Origin: JBMZCV01 sp049613665
Lineage (GTDB): Bacteria > Bacteroidota > Bacteroidia > Chitinophagales > UBA2359
DNA length: 10,634 nt
Reading direction: 5' to 3'
Assembly (NCBI GenBank): GCA_049613665.1
Contig: JBMZCV010000172.1
Coordinates: 1 to 10,634 of the forward strand
The notes under the pieces are model-generated. The model was not told where the DNA came from. It did no database searches and was given only the letters and a program-made list of their open reading frames with translations. A program made the position numbers and the translations under genes. Below, piece after piece: positions 1-6,007 of the stretch (positions within the stretch are counted from its first letter, which is position 1; each line of letters starts with the position of its first letter).

Positions 1-50
1 ACCACCTTATTTTCCTATTATCGTTCATCTAAAATTTTGTGAATAAGGTT
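1..50. repeat. Dispersed repeat A, copy 1 (cut by window edge)
   Basis: This 50-bp stretch matches 2215-2264 at about 40 of 50 positions in the same orientation, including the shared block AAATTTTGTGAATAAG (33-48 here). At the second copy the repeat is preceded by a perfect-looking palindrome (2193-2217). Here the sequence starts exactly at the ACCACC that follows that palindrome, so the palindrome, if present, lies outside the window. Function is unknown. Confidence 0.6.
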
Positions 51-82
51 TATTGACGAAAACAAAAAGCTCAACTTACTAA

Positions 83-121
83 CCTGACGGCTATGGTGTT
101 ATCACCAACAAGTTGTTACAC
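83..121. repeat. Short palindromic repeat with GGTGTTATCACC core
   Basis: Positions 83-98 (CCTGACGGCTATGGTG) are an exact reverse complement of 6558-6573. The following GGTGTTATCACC (95-106) is the reverse complement of the core of the hairpins at 157-181 and 6637-6660. A small AACAA/TTGTT dyad (107-117) follows. It is probably an inverted relic of the same repeat family. No coding content is seen. Confidence 0.55.
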
Positions 122-156
122 AAAAAATGAGTTTAAAACTACTTATTTAGTTTTTA

Positions 157-181
157 GTTGCTGGTGATAACACACAGCAAC
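157..181. repeat. Hairpin GTTGCTGGTG-ATAA-CACACAGCAAC
   Basis: Arms GTTGCTG/CAGCAAC and GTG/CAC enclose an ATAA loop, with small bulges. The related copy at 6637-6660 is a perfect 10-bp stem with the same loop. The central arm bases differ between copies, but pairing is kept. Confidence 0.7.
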
Positions 182-201
182 GGCGAGAGTTGTCGTTTTT
201 T
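179..201 (+). terminator. Possible intrinsic terminator-like hairpin
   Basis: AACGGC (179-184) can pair with GTCGTT (192-197) around a GAGAGTT loop, followed by a run of T to 201. The stem is short and contains one G-T pair. An identical 23-nt copy occurs at 6857-6879, so this is part of a repeat. No gene lies just upstream in the window, so termination is only a structural suggestion. Confidence 0.35.
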
Positions 202-310
202 ATTAAAAGAGTAACATTTAATAAAAAAGCATTTAAAACCTCTGATTATTGAAATTACAGTATAACTAATTACACTATAAAGTAAAATATTTTAAATTTT
301 GAATATATGA

Positions 311-388
311 GAAATGACATATTTCTAAAACTACGATAGCTCATCACTTTTTATATTGGTCTTTTTGGGCTAAAAAATATGTCATTTC
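311..388 (+). repeat. Long hairpin element (GAAATGACATATTT arms), copy 1
   Basis: Arms 311-324 and 375-388 are perfectly complementary over 14 bp. Inside them TAGCTC (337-342) can pair with GGGCTA (367-372). The 3' inner part (TATATTGGTC, then a T run and GGGCTA) recurs in the hairpins at 6678-6756 and, on the other strand, inside the element at 2275-2497. The left arm can also fold on itself (AGAAAT, loop GACAT, ATTTCT). Confidence 0.75.
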
Positions 389-390
389 TT

Positions 391-651
391 TCCTTAAAAA
401 ATATCTTAGACATGACAAGTTCTTAAAATTGTCGACATTTTAACAAAAAAGTAATTTTTTTCAAAAATCTAACACCATTTACTTTACAGTCTATCTATCA
501 TGTCTCCGCAAAGACTAAATTGCTTAATAGTTTATTTCAGATGGGCAAAAAGTAAAGAACAGACGAAAAGCAGTTTTCAAAAAAAAGACACCAATACACT
601 TCACTTCTCTCCACTTTCATCTCTTTTTTTCTACCAAAACAAAACAAACTC
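391..651. other. Non-coding leader region of dacB
   Basis: No open frame or clear promoter is recognised. A near-palindrome centred on GTCGAC (423-443, TTAAAAT/ATTTTAA arms with one extra base) is present. The last 50 bases before dacB are rich in C, T and A and contain no Shine-Dalgarno sequence, as is usual in Bacteroidota. Confidence 0.4.
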
Positions 652-2154
652 ATGAATAGAGTCATCTATTACTTCACGATTATTTTAATCTTGCACATTA
701 GCTGTGTATCTGCACAAAGCGACCAACATCAACGATTGAAGCAAAACCTAGATAAAGCTATCGAAGTTTTTGAAAATGATAGCGAGACAAAAAACGCTTT
801 ATGGGGATTTCACGCCAAGATGGTTGAAAATGGCCGTATTTTAGCCTCACACAATGCCGATAGAAGTCTTGTGCCTGCTTCTACGCTAAAAACCGTGACA
901 ACTGCTGCTGCACTCTCTATTTTAGGTTCTGATTTTACCTTCAAAACAAAACTAGAATATGATGGTTACATTGATGAACAAGGCACGCTGCACGGCAATT
1001 TGTATATCACAGGAGGAGGAGACCCAACTTTGGCCACCAACAGAAGCGACATAGCAACTCACTACAAAAGCATTATGAAAAAATGGTTGTCAGCTGTACA
1101 ACAACAAGGTATTCGAAAAATAGAAGGACATATTATAGGCGATGCAAGCTTTTTTGGAACGGAAATTATTTCGCCAAAATGGTTGTGGGAAGATACAGGC
1201 AATTATTATGGAGCAGGAGCAAGCGGCTTGAGTTTTCATGAAAATAGATACGACATTATCTTTGATACAGGAAAAAAATGGGGAGAATCTACCAAACTCA
1301 TCAATGTTATTCCTGAAGTGCCAGATGTAGAATTTATCAATACCGTAACAACAGCATCGGCTACTTCAGGCGACAATGCTTATGTATATGGCGTGCCTTA
1401 CAACAATGTTTTTTATATCAGAGGCACACTTCCTTCTGGCAAATCTGGCTTTCCTGTTCGGGGTGCTGTTCCAGAGCCAGCCTTATTTTGTGCTCACAAT
1501 TTGATGAAATATTTAAAAACAAAAGGCAATGTTAAATGTGAAAAAGGAGCAACGACTATTCGCAAGATGAAACTTGATAAAACTTATAAAAAGAGTAAAA
1601 AAACAAGCTTTCATACTATAGAATCGCCGCCGCTAAGTAAAATTGTTTTTTGGACAAACAAAAGAAGTATCAACCTTTTTGCTGAAAGCATACTTCGTAT
1701 GGTTGGCAAGCGAGAATTTGGCAAAGCGACACCGCAAAATGGTATTAAAGCAGTCAAAAAATTTTGGGAAAATCGCTCTGTGCAGCTAGATGGTTTTTTG
1801 ATGTATGACGGCAGCGGCTTGTCGCCCATCAATGCTATTAGCACCAAACAACTTGCTAATATGATGGCAGCTTACAAATATGACTCGCATTATCAAGATT
1901 TTTTCAACTCCTTGCCCGTAGCAGGAAAGTCATCTGATGTCGGTTTTCTCAAAAGTTTTATGCGAAGTACGGCAGCGGCTGGCAAAATGCACATCAAAAG
2001 TGGCTATTTGAACAACAAAAGAGGCTATACAGGCTATACTTACACCAAAAGTGGCGAATTGGTGGCTTTTGCGGTTTTGGTCAATCACTATACTTGCAGC
2101 AATACAAAAATGAAAAAGAAAATTGAGAAGATGATTAAAGTCTTAGCAGAATAA
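652..2154 (+). CDS. dacB: D-alanyl-D-alanine carboxypeptidase/endopeptidase (PBP4, DacB family)
   Basis: This is a class C penicillin-binding protein (peptidase family S13), which trims or cleaves D-Ala cross-links of peptidoglycan in the periplasm. The 500-aa length fits the family. An N-terminal signal peptide spans about residues 1-21 (hydrophobic YYFTIILILHISCVSA, likely cut after A21). Catalytic motifs are visible: S77-T-L-K80 (SxxK, nucleophile serine), S339-I-N341 (SxN) and K449-S-G451 (KSG instead of the commoner KTG). Other family marks are GGGDPTL (121-127), YDGSGLSP (385-392) and LPVAGKSSDVG (421-431). The start is the ATG at 652, directly ahead of the signal peptide. It stands alone, with repeat-rich non-coding DNA on both sides. 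The family assignment is firm. Which of the two activities dominates cannot be told. Confidence 0.95.
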   Translation: MNRVIYYFTIILILHISCVSAQSDQHQRLKQNLDKAIEVFENDSETKNALWGFHAKMVENGRILASHNADRSLVPASTLKTVTTAAALSILGSDFTFKTKLEYDGYIDEQGTLHGNLYITGGGDPTLATNRSDIATHYKSIMKKWLSAVQQQGIRKIEGHIIGDASFFGTEIISPKWLWEDTGNYYGAGASGLSFHENRYDIIFDTGKKWGESTKLINVIPEVPDVEFINTVTTASATSGDNAYVYGVPYNNVFYIRGTLPSGKSGFPVRGAVPEPALFCAHNLMKYLKTKGNVKCEKGATTIRKMKLDKTYKKSKKTSFHTIESPPLSKIVFWTNKRSINLFAESILRMVGKREFGKATPQNGIKAVKKFWENRSVQLDGFLMYDGSGLSPINAISTKQLANMMAAYKYDSHYQDFFNSLPVAGKSSDVGFLKSFMRSTAAAGKMHIKSGYLNNKRGYTGYTYTKSGELVAFAVLVNHYTCSNTKMKKKIEKMIKVLAE

Positions 2155-2192
2155 AAAAATAGTATGTCTCAACTTTTGATTAATAATGAGAT

Positions 2193-2217
2193 GGCAGGCA
2201 TTTTCAAAATGCCTACC
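2193..2217. repeat. Palindrome at head of repeat A, copy 2
   Basis: GGCAGGCATTTT (2193-2204) and AAAATGCCTACC (2206-2217) form a 12-bp stem with one mismatch around a single C, 38 bp after the dacB stop. No T run follows, so a standard terminator is doubtful, although it may act as a 3' end structure for dacB mRNA. Confidence 0.6.
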
Positions 2218-2264
2218 ACCTTGTTCTACTATTATTACTTATCTGAAATTTTGTGAATAAGTTC
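2215..2264. repeat. Dispersed repeat A, copy 2
   Basis: It is the same-orientation match to 1-50 (about 80% identical). The two copies flank the dacB region as direct repeats about 2.2 kb apart. The MITE-like element begins immediately after, with its target duplication at 2266-2274. Confidence 0.6.
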
Positions 2265-2274
2265 TAATAAATTT

Positions 2275-2497
2275 CAGCTATTCTCGCTTTGAAATAAAAT
2301 AAATATTATAAAAAAATATCCACTTGTTTTTCTGTGTCAGCAATTAGTTTTTAAGGCCTTTTTTATCAAAAGCTTAAACATACTATTTTTTTTAGGCTAA
2401 GAAGACCAATATTTCCTATTTTTATAGCCTTTTGAACTGAAAAATAGTATGTTTCCCCTATCAAAAAAGGTTTCTTTTGTTAAACCGAGAATAGCTG
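2275..2497. mobile_element. MITE-like non-coding element, 223 bp, with 9-bp target duplication
   Basis: The ends are perfect 12-bp terminal inverted repeats, CAGCTATTCTCG (2275-2286) and CGAGAATAGCTG (2486-2497). They are bounded on both sides by the same direct repeat AATAAATTT (2266-2274 and 2498-2506), which looks like a target-site duplication. No open frame is present. The inside is nested inverted repeats: CCTTTTTT/AAAAAAGG (2357-2364, 2463-2470), AAACATACTATTTTT/AAAAATAGTATGTTT (2376-2390, 2440-2454) and AGGCTA/TAGCCT (2394-2399, 2425-2430). This is the layout of a miniature inverted-repeat element moved by a transposase supplied from elsewhere. The parent family is not recognised. Confidence 0.72.
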
Positions 2498-2590
2498 AAT
2501 AAATTTGGCTTATTTTTTGTGAAAATTTATAAAAATAACATTTAAATGCTAAAGACTATTTAATAAATGGCATGACTTTGTGTCTATTTG

Positions 2591-2623
2591 TTTGTATTTT
2601 TTAGTAGAAAAATGCTATTTTTG
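2591..2623 (+). promoter_or_regulatory. Predicted Bacteroidota promoter of thrS
   Basis: TTTG (2591-2594) and TATTTTTG (2616-2623, an exact TANNTTTG) are separated by 21 bp, which fits the -33/-7 promoter type of Bacteroidota. Transcription would start near 2630, giving a thrS leader of about 240 nt that contains the repeats at 2711-2760 and 2800-2855. No experimental support is available. Confidence 0.5.
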
Positions 2624-2710
2624 CGAAACAAATGACGAGATGGAACTTTTTTGCACAAAAAAGCTATTATAGAATAAAAAATATACAAAATAGTATTACA
2701 TCTCATTAAA

Positions 2711-2760
2711 TTGATTTTCAAAGTATTAGCAACGAATCGACCATTTATTAAGTAGTTGTT
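2711..2760 (+). repeat. Dispersed repeat B, copy 1, in the thrS leader
   Basis: The block carrying TTGATTTTCAAAGTATTAGC, then AACGAATCGA and ATTTATTAAGTAG, resembles the reverse complement of 5720-5782 closely. A second, more diverged copy lies 40 bp downstream. Confidence 0.6.
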
Positions 2761-2799
2761 CAGAAGTTTTTGGGCATTTCAGAACAAGATAACACCAGA

Positions 2800-2855
2800 A
2801 ATGTCAATGCGTTAGCAACTAAACGAATGCTTTATTAAATAGTGTTTAGCACTTA
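2800..2855 (+). repeat. Dispersed repeat B, copy 2, just before thrS
   Basis: It contains TTAGCAACTAAACGAATG, then TTTATTAAATAGTGTTTAGCAC, matching repeat B with a 3-base insertion. It ends 15 bp before the thrS start codon. A CATTTC/GAAATG dyad (2775-2780, 2798-2803) overlaps its left edge. It may fold in the mRNA leader, but regulation of thrS through it is only a guess. Confidence 0.5.
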
Positions 2856-2870
2856 AAATAAGATTAAAAC

Positions 2871-4790
2871 ATGATAAATATTACCTTTCCTGATGGCAAA
2901 CAGCGAGCGTATGAAGAAGGAATATCTGGACTAGCCATAGCCAAATCTTTGAGCAATAGCTTGGCAAAAAAAGTCTTGTCTATTAAAGTAAATGAAGAGG
3001 TGTGGGACGCTACACGCCCAATAACGCAAGATGCAAGCATTGAGCTTTTGACATGGAACGACAAGGAAGGGCAGAAAACATTTTGGCACTCTTCGGCTCA
3101 CTTGATGGCAGAAGCATTGCAAGCCTTATATCCGAATATTAAATTTACGATAGGCCCACCCATAGACAATGGTTTTTATTATGATGTCGATTTGGGCGAC
3201 CAAAAAATAAGTGCCGACAATTTTGGCAAGATAGAAAAGAAAATGTTGCAGTTGGCAAAGCAAAAAAACACTTTTGAAAGACGAAGTGTCACGAAAGCGG
3301 AGGCTTTGGCTCATTATGCAAACAATGAATACAAAACCGAATTGATTGAAAATTTGGAAGATGGCAATATCACTTTTTATACACAAGGCAATTTTACAGA
3401 CTTGTGTAAAGGGCCACATTTGCCACACACTTCTTTGGTCAAAGCCGTAAAACTGAGCAATATTGCAGGTGCATATTGGCGTGGTGATGAGAAAAACAAT
3501 CAACTGACAAGAATTTATGGCATTTCATTTCCGAAAGCAAGCTTGCTCGATGAGCATCTAAAAATGATGGAAGAAGCCAAACGAAGAAATCACAAAAAAC
3601 TTGGCTTGGAACTCGGTTTATTTGCTTTTTCCGAAAAAGTAGGTTCTGGTTTGCCTTTGTGGTTGCCAAAAGGAACAAAGCTAAGAGAAATTTTGCAAGA
3701 CTTTTTGAAAGAAGAGCAGAAAAAACGAGGCTATCAAATGGTTTTGACTCCTCATATTGGAGCAAAAGAACTATATGTTACGTCTGGACACTACGCAAAA
3801 TATGGCAAAGATTCGTTTCAACCTATCAACACGCCAAAAGAAGGCGAAGAATATTTGTTGAAGCCGATGAATTGCCCACATCACTGCGAAATTTTTAATG
3901 TTACACAACATTCTTATCGTGATTTGCCTGTGCGTTTGGGCGAGTTTGGCACGGTGTATCGCTATGAACAGAGCGGTGAGTTGAATGGTTTGTTGCGTGT
4001 GCGAGGTTTTACGCAAGATGACGCACATATTTTTTGCACACCAGAACAATTGAAAGATGAGTTCAAAAATGTAATTGATTTGGTGACTTTGGTATTTGGA
4101 AAGTTGGGTTTTAGCGATTTTACGGCTCAGGTTTCTTTGCGTCACCAAACAGATAGAAGCAAATATATTGGTTCTGACGAAAATTGGGAAAAAGCAGAAA
4201 CAGCAATTATCGAATCGGCAGCCGAAAAAGGCTTGAAAACAGTAATTGAATATGACGAAGCAGCATTTTATGGCCCAAAACTTGATTTTATGGTCAAAGA
4301 TGCACTTGGCCGTTCATGGCAATTAGGCACAATTCAGGTAGATTACAATTTGCCAGAGCGTTTTAAGCTAGAATATATCGGCAGCGACAATCAAAAACAT
4401 CGTCCTGTGATGATTCACCGAGCACCTTTTGGCTCTTTTGAACGTTTTATAGCAGTTTTGATTGAAAACTGTGCAGGCAATTTTCCGCTTTGGCTTGCTC
4501 CACAACAAGTAGCTATTTTGCCTATCAGCGACAAATTTGTGCCTTATGCAGAAGAGGTATTAGCGATGTTGAAACAAAAAAATATTCGAGTAGATATAGA
4601 TTATCGTTCCGAAAAAATTGGACGAAAAATCAGAGATGCAGCGGTAGAAAAAGTACCCTATCACTTGATTATTGGCGAAAAAGAAGTGGAAAACAAAACT
4701 TTAGCTGTTCGTCGACATACGCAAGGCAATAAAGGTACTATGACACAAGCGGCTTTTTTAGAAATGTTTGATGCAGAGTTGGAAGCTTAA
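2871..4790 (+). CDS. thrS: Threonyl-tRNA synthetase
   Basis: A class II aminoacyl-tRNA synthetase that charges tRNA-Thr with threonine in the cytoplasm. At 639 aa it is full length. Domains in order: N-terminal TGS domain (about 1-61); editing domain with zinc-type residues H73/H77 (HSSAH) and C179/H183 (DLCKGPH), used to remove serine mischarged on tRNA; catalytic core with motif 2 around RYEQSGELNGLLRVRGF (364-380) and motif 3 around HRAPFGSFERF (516-526). The active-site zinc ligands are C335 (MNCPHHC), H386 (DDAHIF) and H516. The C-terminal anticodon-binding domain starts near WLAPQQVAIL (541). The start is ATG 2871, matching the family N-terminus. A strong hairpin follows the stop, so it is probably a single-gene transcript from the promoter near 2600. 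Confidence 0.98.
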   Translation: MINITFPDGKQRAYEEGISGLAIAKSLSNSLAKKVLSIKVNEEVWDATRPITQDASIELLTWNDKEGQKTFWHSSAHLMAEALQALYPNIKFTIGPPIDNGFYYDVDLGDQKISADNFGKIEKKMLQLAKQKNTFERRSVTKAEALAHYANNEYKTELIENLEDGNITFYTQGNFTDLCKGPHLPHTSLVKAVKLSNIAGAYWRGDEKNNQLTRIYGISFPKASLLDEHLKMMEEAKRRNHKKLGLELGLFAFSEKVGSGLPLWLPKGTKLREILQDFLKEEQKKRGYQMVLTPHIGAKELYVTSGHYAKYGKDSFQPINTPKEGEEYLLKPMNCPHHCEIFNVTQHSYRDLPVRLGEFGTVYRYEQSGELNGLLRVRGFTQDDAHIFCTPEQLKDEFKNVIDLVTLVFGKLGFSDFTAQVSLRHQTDRSKYIGSDENWEKAETAIIESAAEKGLKTVIEYDEAAFYGPKLDFMVKDALGRSWQLGTIQVDYNLPERFKLEYIGSDNQKHRPVMIHRAPFGSFERFIAVLIENCAGNFPLWLAPQQVAILPISDKFVPYAEEVLAMLKQKNIRVDIDYRSEKIGRKIRDAAVEKVPYHLIIGEKEVENKTLAVRRHTQGNKGTMTQAAFLEMFDAELEA

Positions 4791-4806
4791 AAATGCAAAT
4801 TAGAAT

Positions 4807-4867
4807 GTTGTTTTCGCTTGTTAATTGTAGATTTTGTTATATTAACAAGCGAAAAAACGATTTTTTT
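4807..4867 (+). terminator. Intrinsic terminator after thrS
   Basis: TTTTCGCTTGTTAAT (4811-4825) and ATTAACAAGCGAAAA (4841-4855) form a perfect 15-bp stem around a 15-nt loop. It can be lengthened by GTT/AAC with one bulged G. A run of seven T (4861-4867) lies five bases after. It begins 17 bp after the thrS stop and separates thrS from infC. Confidence 0.8.
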
Positions 4868-5082
4868 GTTGTAAATATAGAATAAATATTTTTTTTACGC
4901 TAAAAGAGAAGAAAAAATTGTTTATTTACAATATTTTAACTACTTTTAATACAGTTTATAGACATGAAATAAAATACGATTTGTTTTTGAAAGGAAAAAA
5001 CATCTAATAAAACAAATATTGTATTTACATGTTGAAATAACAAGTTACACAAATCTATTTTTTAATTAAATTAAATTTTATA
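4868..5082 (+). other. Non-coding leader of infC
   Basis: This very AT-rich gap has no open frame and no clear TANNTTTG box. ACAATATTT (4928-4936) is complementary to AAATATTGT (5014-5022), a possible long-range leader stem. The infC reading frame is open back to a TAA at 5038-5040, with possible rare starts ATC 5053, ATT 5065 and ATA 5080 ahead of TTG 5083. Confidence 0.4.
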
Positions 5083-5667
5083 TTGGCTAGACCTAGGAGA
5101 AAAAATAATCTAGTAAGAAAGAGTACAGCACCAGAACATCGTCTCAATGAACGCATTAGAGTTCCTGAAGTGAGATTGGTGGGCAATAATGTAGAGCAAG
5201 GTGTTTATCCGACTCGTAAGGCGTATGCAATAGCACAAAGCAAATCGCTAGACTTGGTGGAAATTGTTCCTACTGCAAAACCTCCTGTTTGCAAGATTAT
5301 TGATTACAAGAAGTTCTTATACGAAAAGAAACGTAAAGAAAAAGAAATAAAAGCTAAAACCTTAAAAACCGTGATTAAAGAGATTAGGTTTACTCCTAAT
5401 ACCGATGAGCACGATTTTGATTTCAAAGCAAAACACGCCCAACGTTTTTTGGAAGAGAATGCAAAGGTAAAGGCTTATGTGCAATTCAAAGGACGTAATA
5501 TTTTATTTAAGGAGAGAGGAGAGTTGGTCTTATTAAAATTTGCTCAACGCCTCGAAGAATTTGGTACTCTGGAACATATGCCAAAGCTAGAAGGTAAAAG
5601 AATGACCATTTTTATAGCTCCGAAAAAAGTGAAAACGACAAAAAAGGGAACGAAAATGAAAAGTTAA
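5083..5667 (+). CDS. infC: Translation initiation factor IF-3
   Basis: IF3 binds the 30S subunit, keeps it apart from 50S and checks start codon-initiator tRNA pairing. The 194-aa product contains the N-terminal domain (about 19-80: LNERIRVPEVRLVGNNVEQG, then LDLVEIVPTAKPPVCKI), the basic linker with the signature KFLYEKKRKEKE (77-88), and the C-terminal domain (about 95-185, VIKEIRFTPNTDEHDFDFK). The C-terminal tail is lysine-rich. No ATG is near the start. TTG at 5083 gives MARPRR, the expected family N-terminus, and it directly follows an ATA that could also serve. Unusual start codons are well known for infC, where IF3 represses its own translation (established in E. coli with AUU). Unlike the usual order, rpmI and rplT do not follow. 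Confidence 0.95.
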   Translation: MARPRRKNNLVRKSTAPEHRLNERIRVPEVRLVGNNVEQGVYPTRKAYAIAQSKSLDLVEIVPTAKPPVCKIIDYKKFLYEKKRKEKEIKAKTLKTVIKEIRFTPNTDEHDFDFKAKHAQRFLEENAKVKAYVQFKGRNILFKERGELVLLKFAQRLEEFGTLEHMPKLEGKRMTIFIAPKKVKTTKKGTKMKS

Positions 5668-5719
5668 AATCCACATAAAAAAATAGCTATTCTGATTGTT
5701 TGGTTAAACAATACTAAGT

Positions 5720-5782
5720 GCCAATCACTATTTAATAAATAATCCATTCGTTGCTGATACATTGAAAAATCAAAGTGTTGGC
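5720..5782 (-). repeat. Dispersed repeat B, copy 3 (fold-back form)
   Basis: The ends GCCAATCACT (5720-5729) and AGTGTTGGC (5774-5782) are inverted repeats with one bulged base. Read on the minus strand, the interior matches the repeat copies before thrS (AGCAACGAAT, then ATTTATTAA, then TAGTG). A smaller dyad ATTGTTT/AAACAAT (5695-5701, 5706-5712) lies just before it. The rest of 5783-5958 shows no gene or clear signal. Confidence 0.6.
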
Positions 5783-5958
5783 TTCAACGACAGATTACAT
5801 TATTTTTGTCTAGGTACTTAATGAGCAAAAAACAATAAATTAAAAGGTTATTTGTTTGTGTAGAAAAGCTATTGCCGTTTTTTTCAAACTTCAGAATAGA
5901 TTAAAAATTATTTTAAAAAACATGTGATTGTCAGACTTAAACAATTACAAAAACATAA

Positions 5959-6006
5959 AAAAGGCTTTCAAAATTTATTTAAATTTTGAAAGCCTTTTGT
6001 TTTTTT
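5959..6006. terminator. Bidirectional terminator between infC and the SRPBCC gene
   Basis: AAAAGGCTTTCAAAATTT (5959-5976) and AAATTTTGAAAGCCTTTT (5981-5998) form a perfect 18-bp stem with an ATTT loop. T-rich sequence follows on the plus strand (6000-6006) and A-rich sequence precedes it, serving as the T run for the minus strand. It sits between convergent genes, two bases from the SRPBCC stop codon. Confidence 0.88.
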
Positions 6007-6007
6007 A

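Larger units (their letters stand above)
131..505 (+). repeat. Composite structured repeat, copy 1, upstream of dacB
   Basis: This non-coding block shares several segments with 6611-7019, upstream of hsdM. The segments are a GTTG..GGTGATAACAC..CAAC hairpin (157-181 against 6637-6660), a 23-nt identity containing AACGGCGAGAGTTGTCG (179-201 against 6857-6879), a long hairpin beginning GAAATGACATATTTCT (311-388 against 6678-6756), a CTTAGA..TGACA..CTT segment (405 against 6790), and CTATCATGTCT (495-505 against 6815-6825). Most blocks are in the same order, with one rearrangement. The repeated palindromes suggest structured RNA or a mobile palindromic element. The role is unknown. Confidence 0.7.

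Noticed and set aside
2193..2217. Intrinsic terminator of dacB
   Set aside because: The stem is good but no T run follows on either strand, and the palindrome is attached to a dispersed repeat.
2624..2870. T-box riboswitch ahead of thrS
   Set aside because: No T-box sequence (the conserved AGGGTGGNACCGCG type) or antiterminator-terminator pair is visible. T-boxes are also not expected in Bacteroidota.
3126..3503. 125-codon open frame on the minus strand within thrS, and similar antisense frames at 3439-3765 and 3771-4148
   Set aside because: They lie wholly opposite the intact, conserved thrS frame, show no family resemblance and have odd Cys/Phe/Ile-rich composition, as expected for antisense shadows.
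5851..5877. Promoter for a small RNA ending at the 5959-6006 terminator
   Set aside because: TTTGTTTG followed by GCTATTGCCG resembles the thrS promoter region loosely, but the -7 box is wrong and the spacing is too short.
5668..5958. Missed rpmI (L35) gene after infC
   Set aside because: No reading frame resembling the basic L35 sequence is present, and the gap is occupied by a fold-back repeat and AT-rich DNA.
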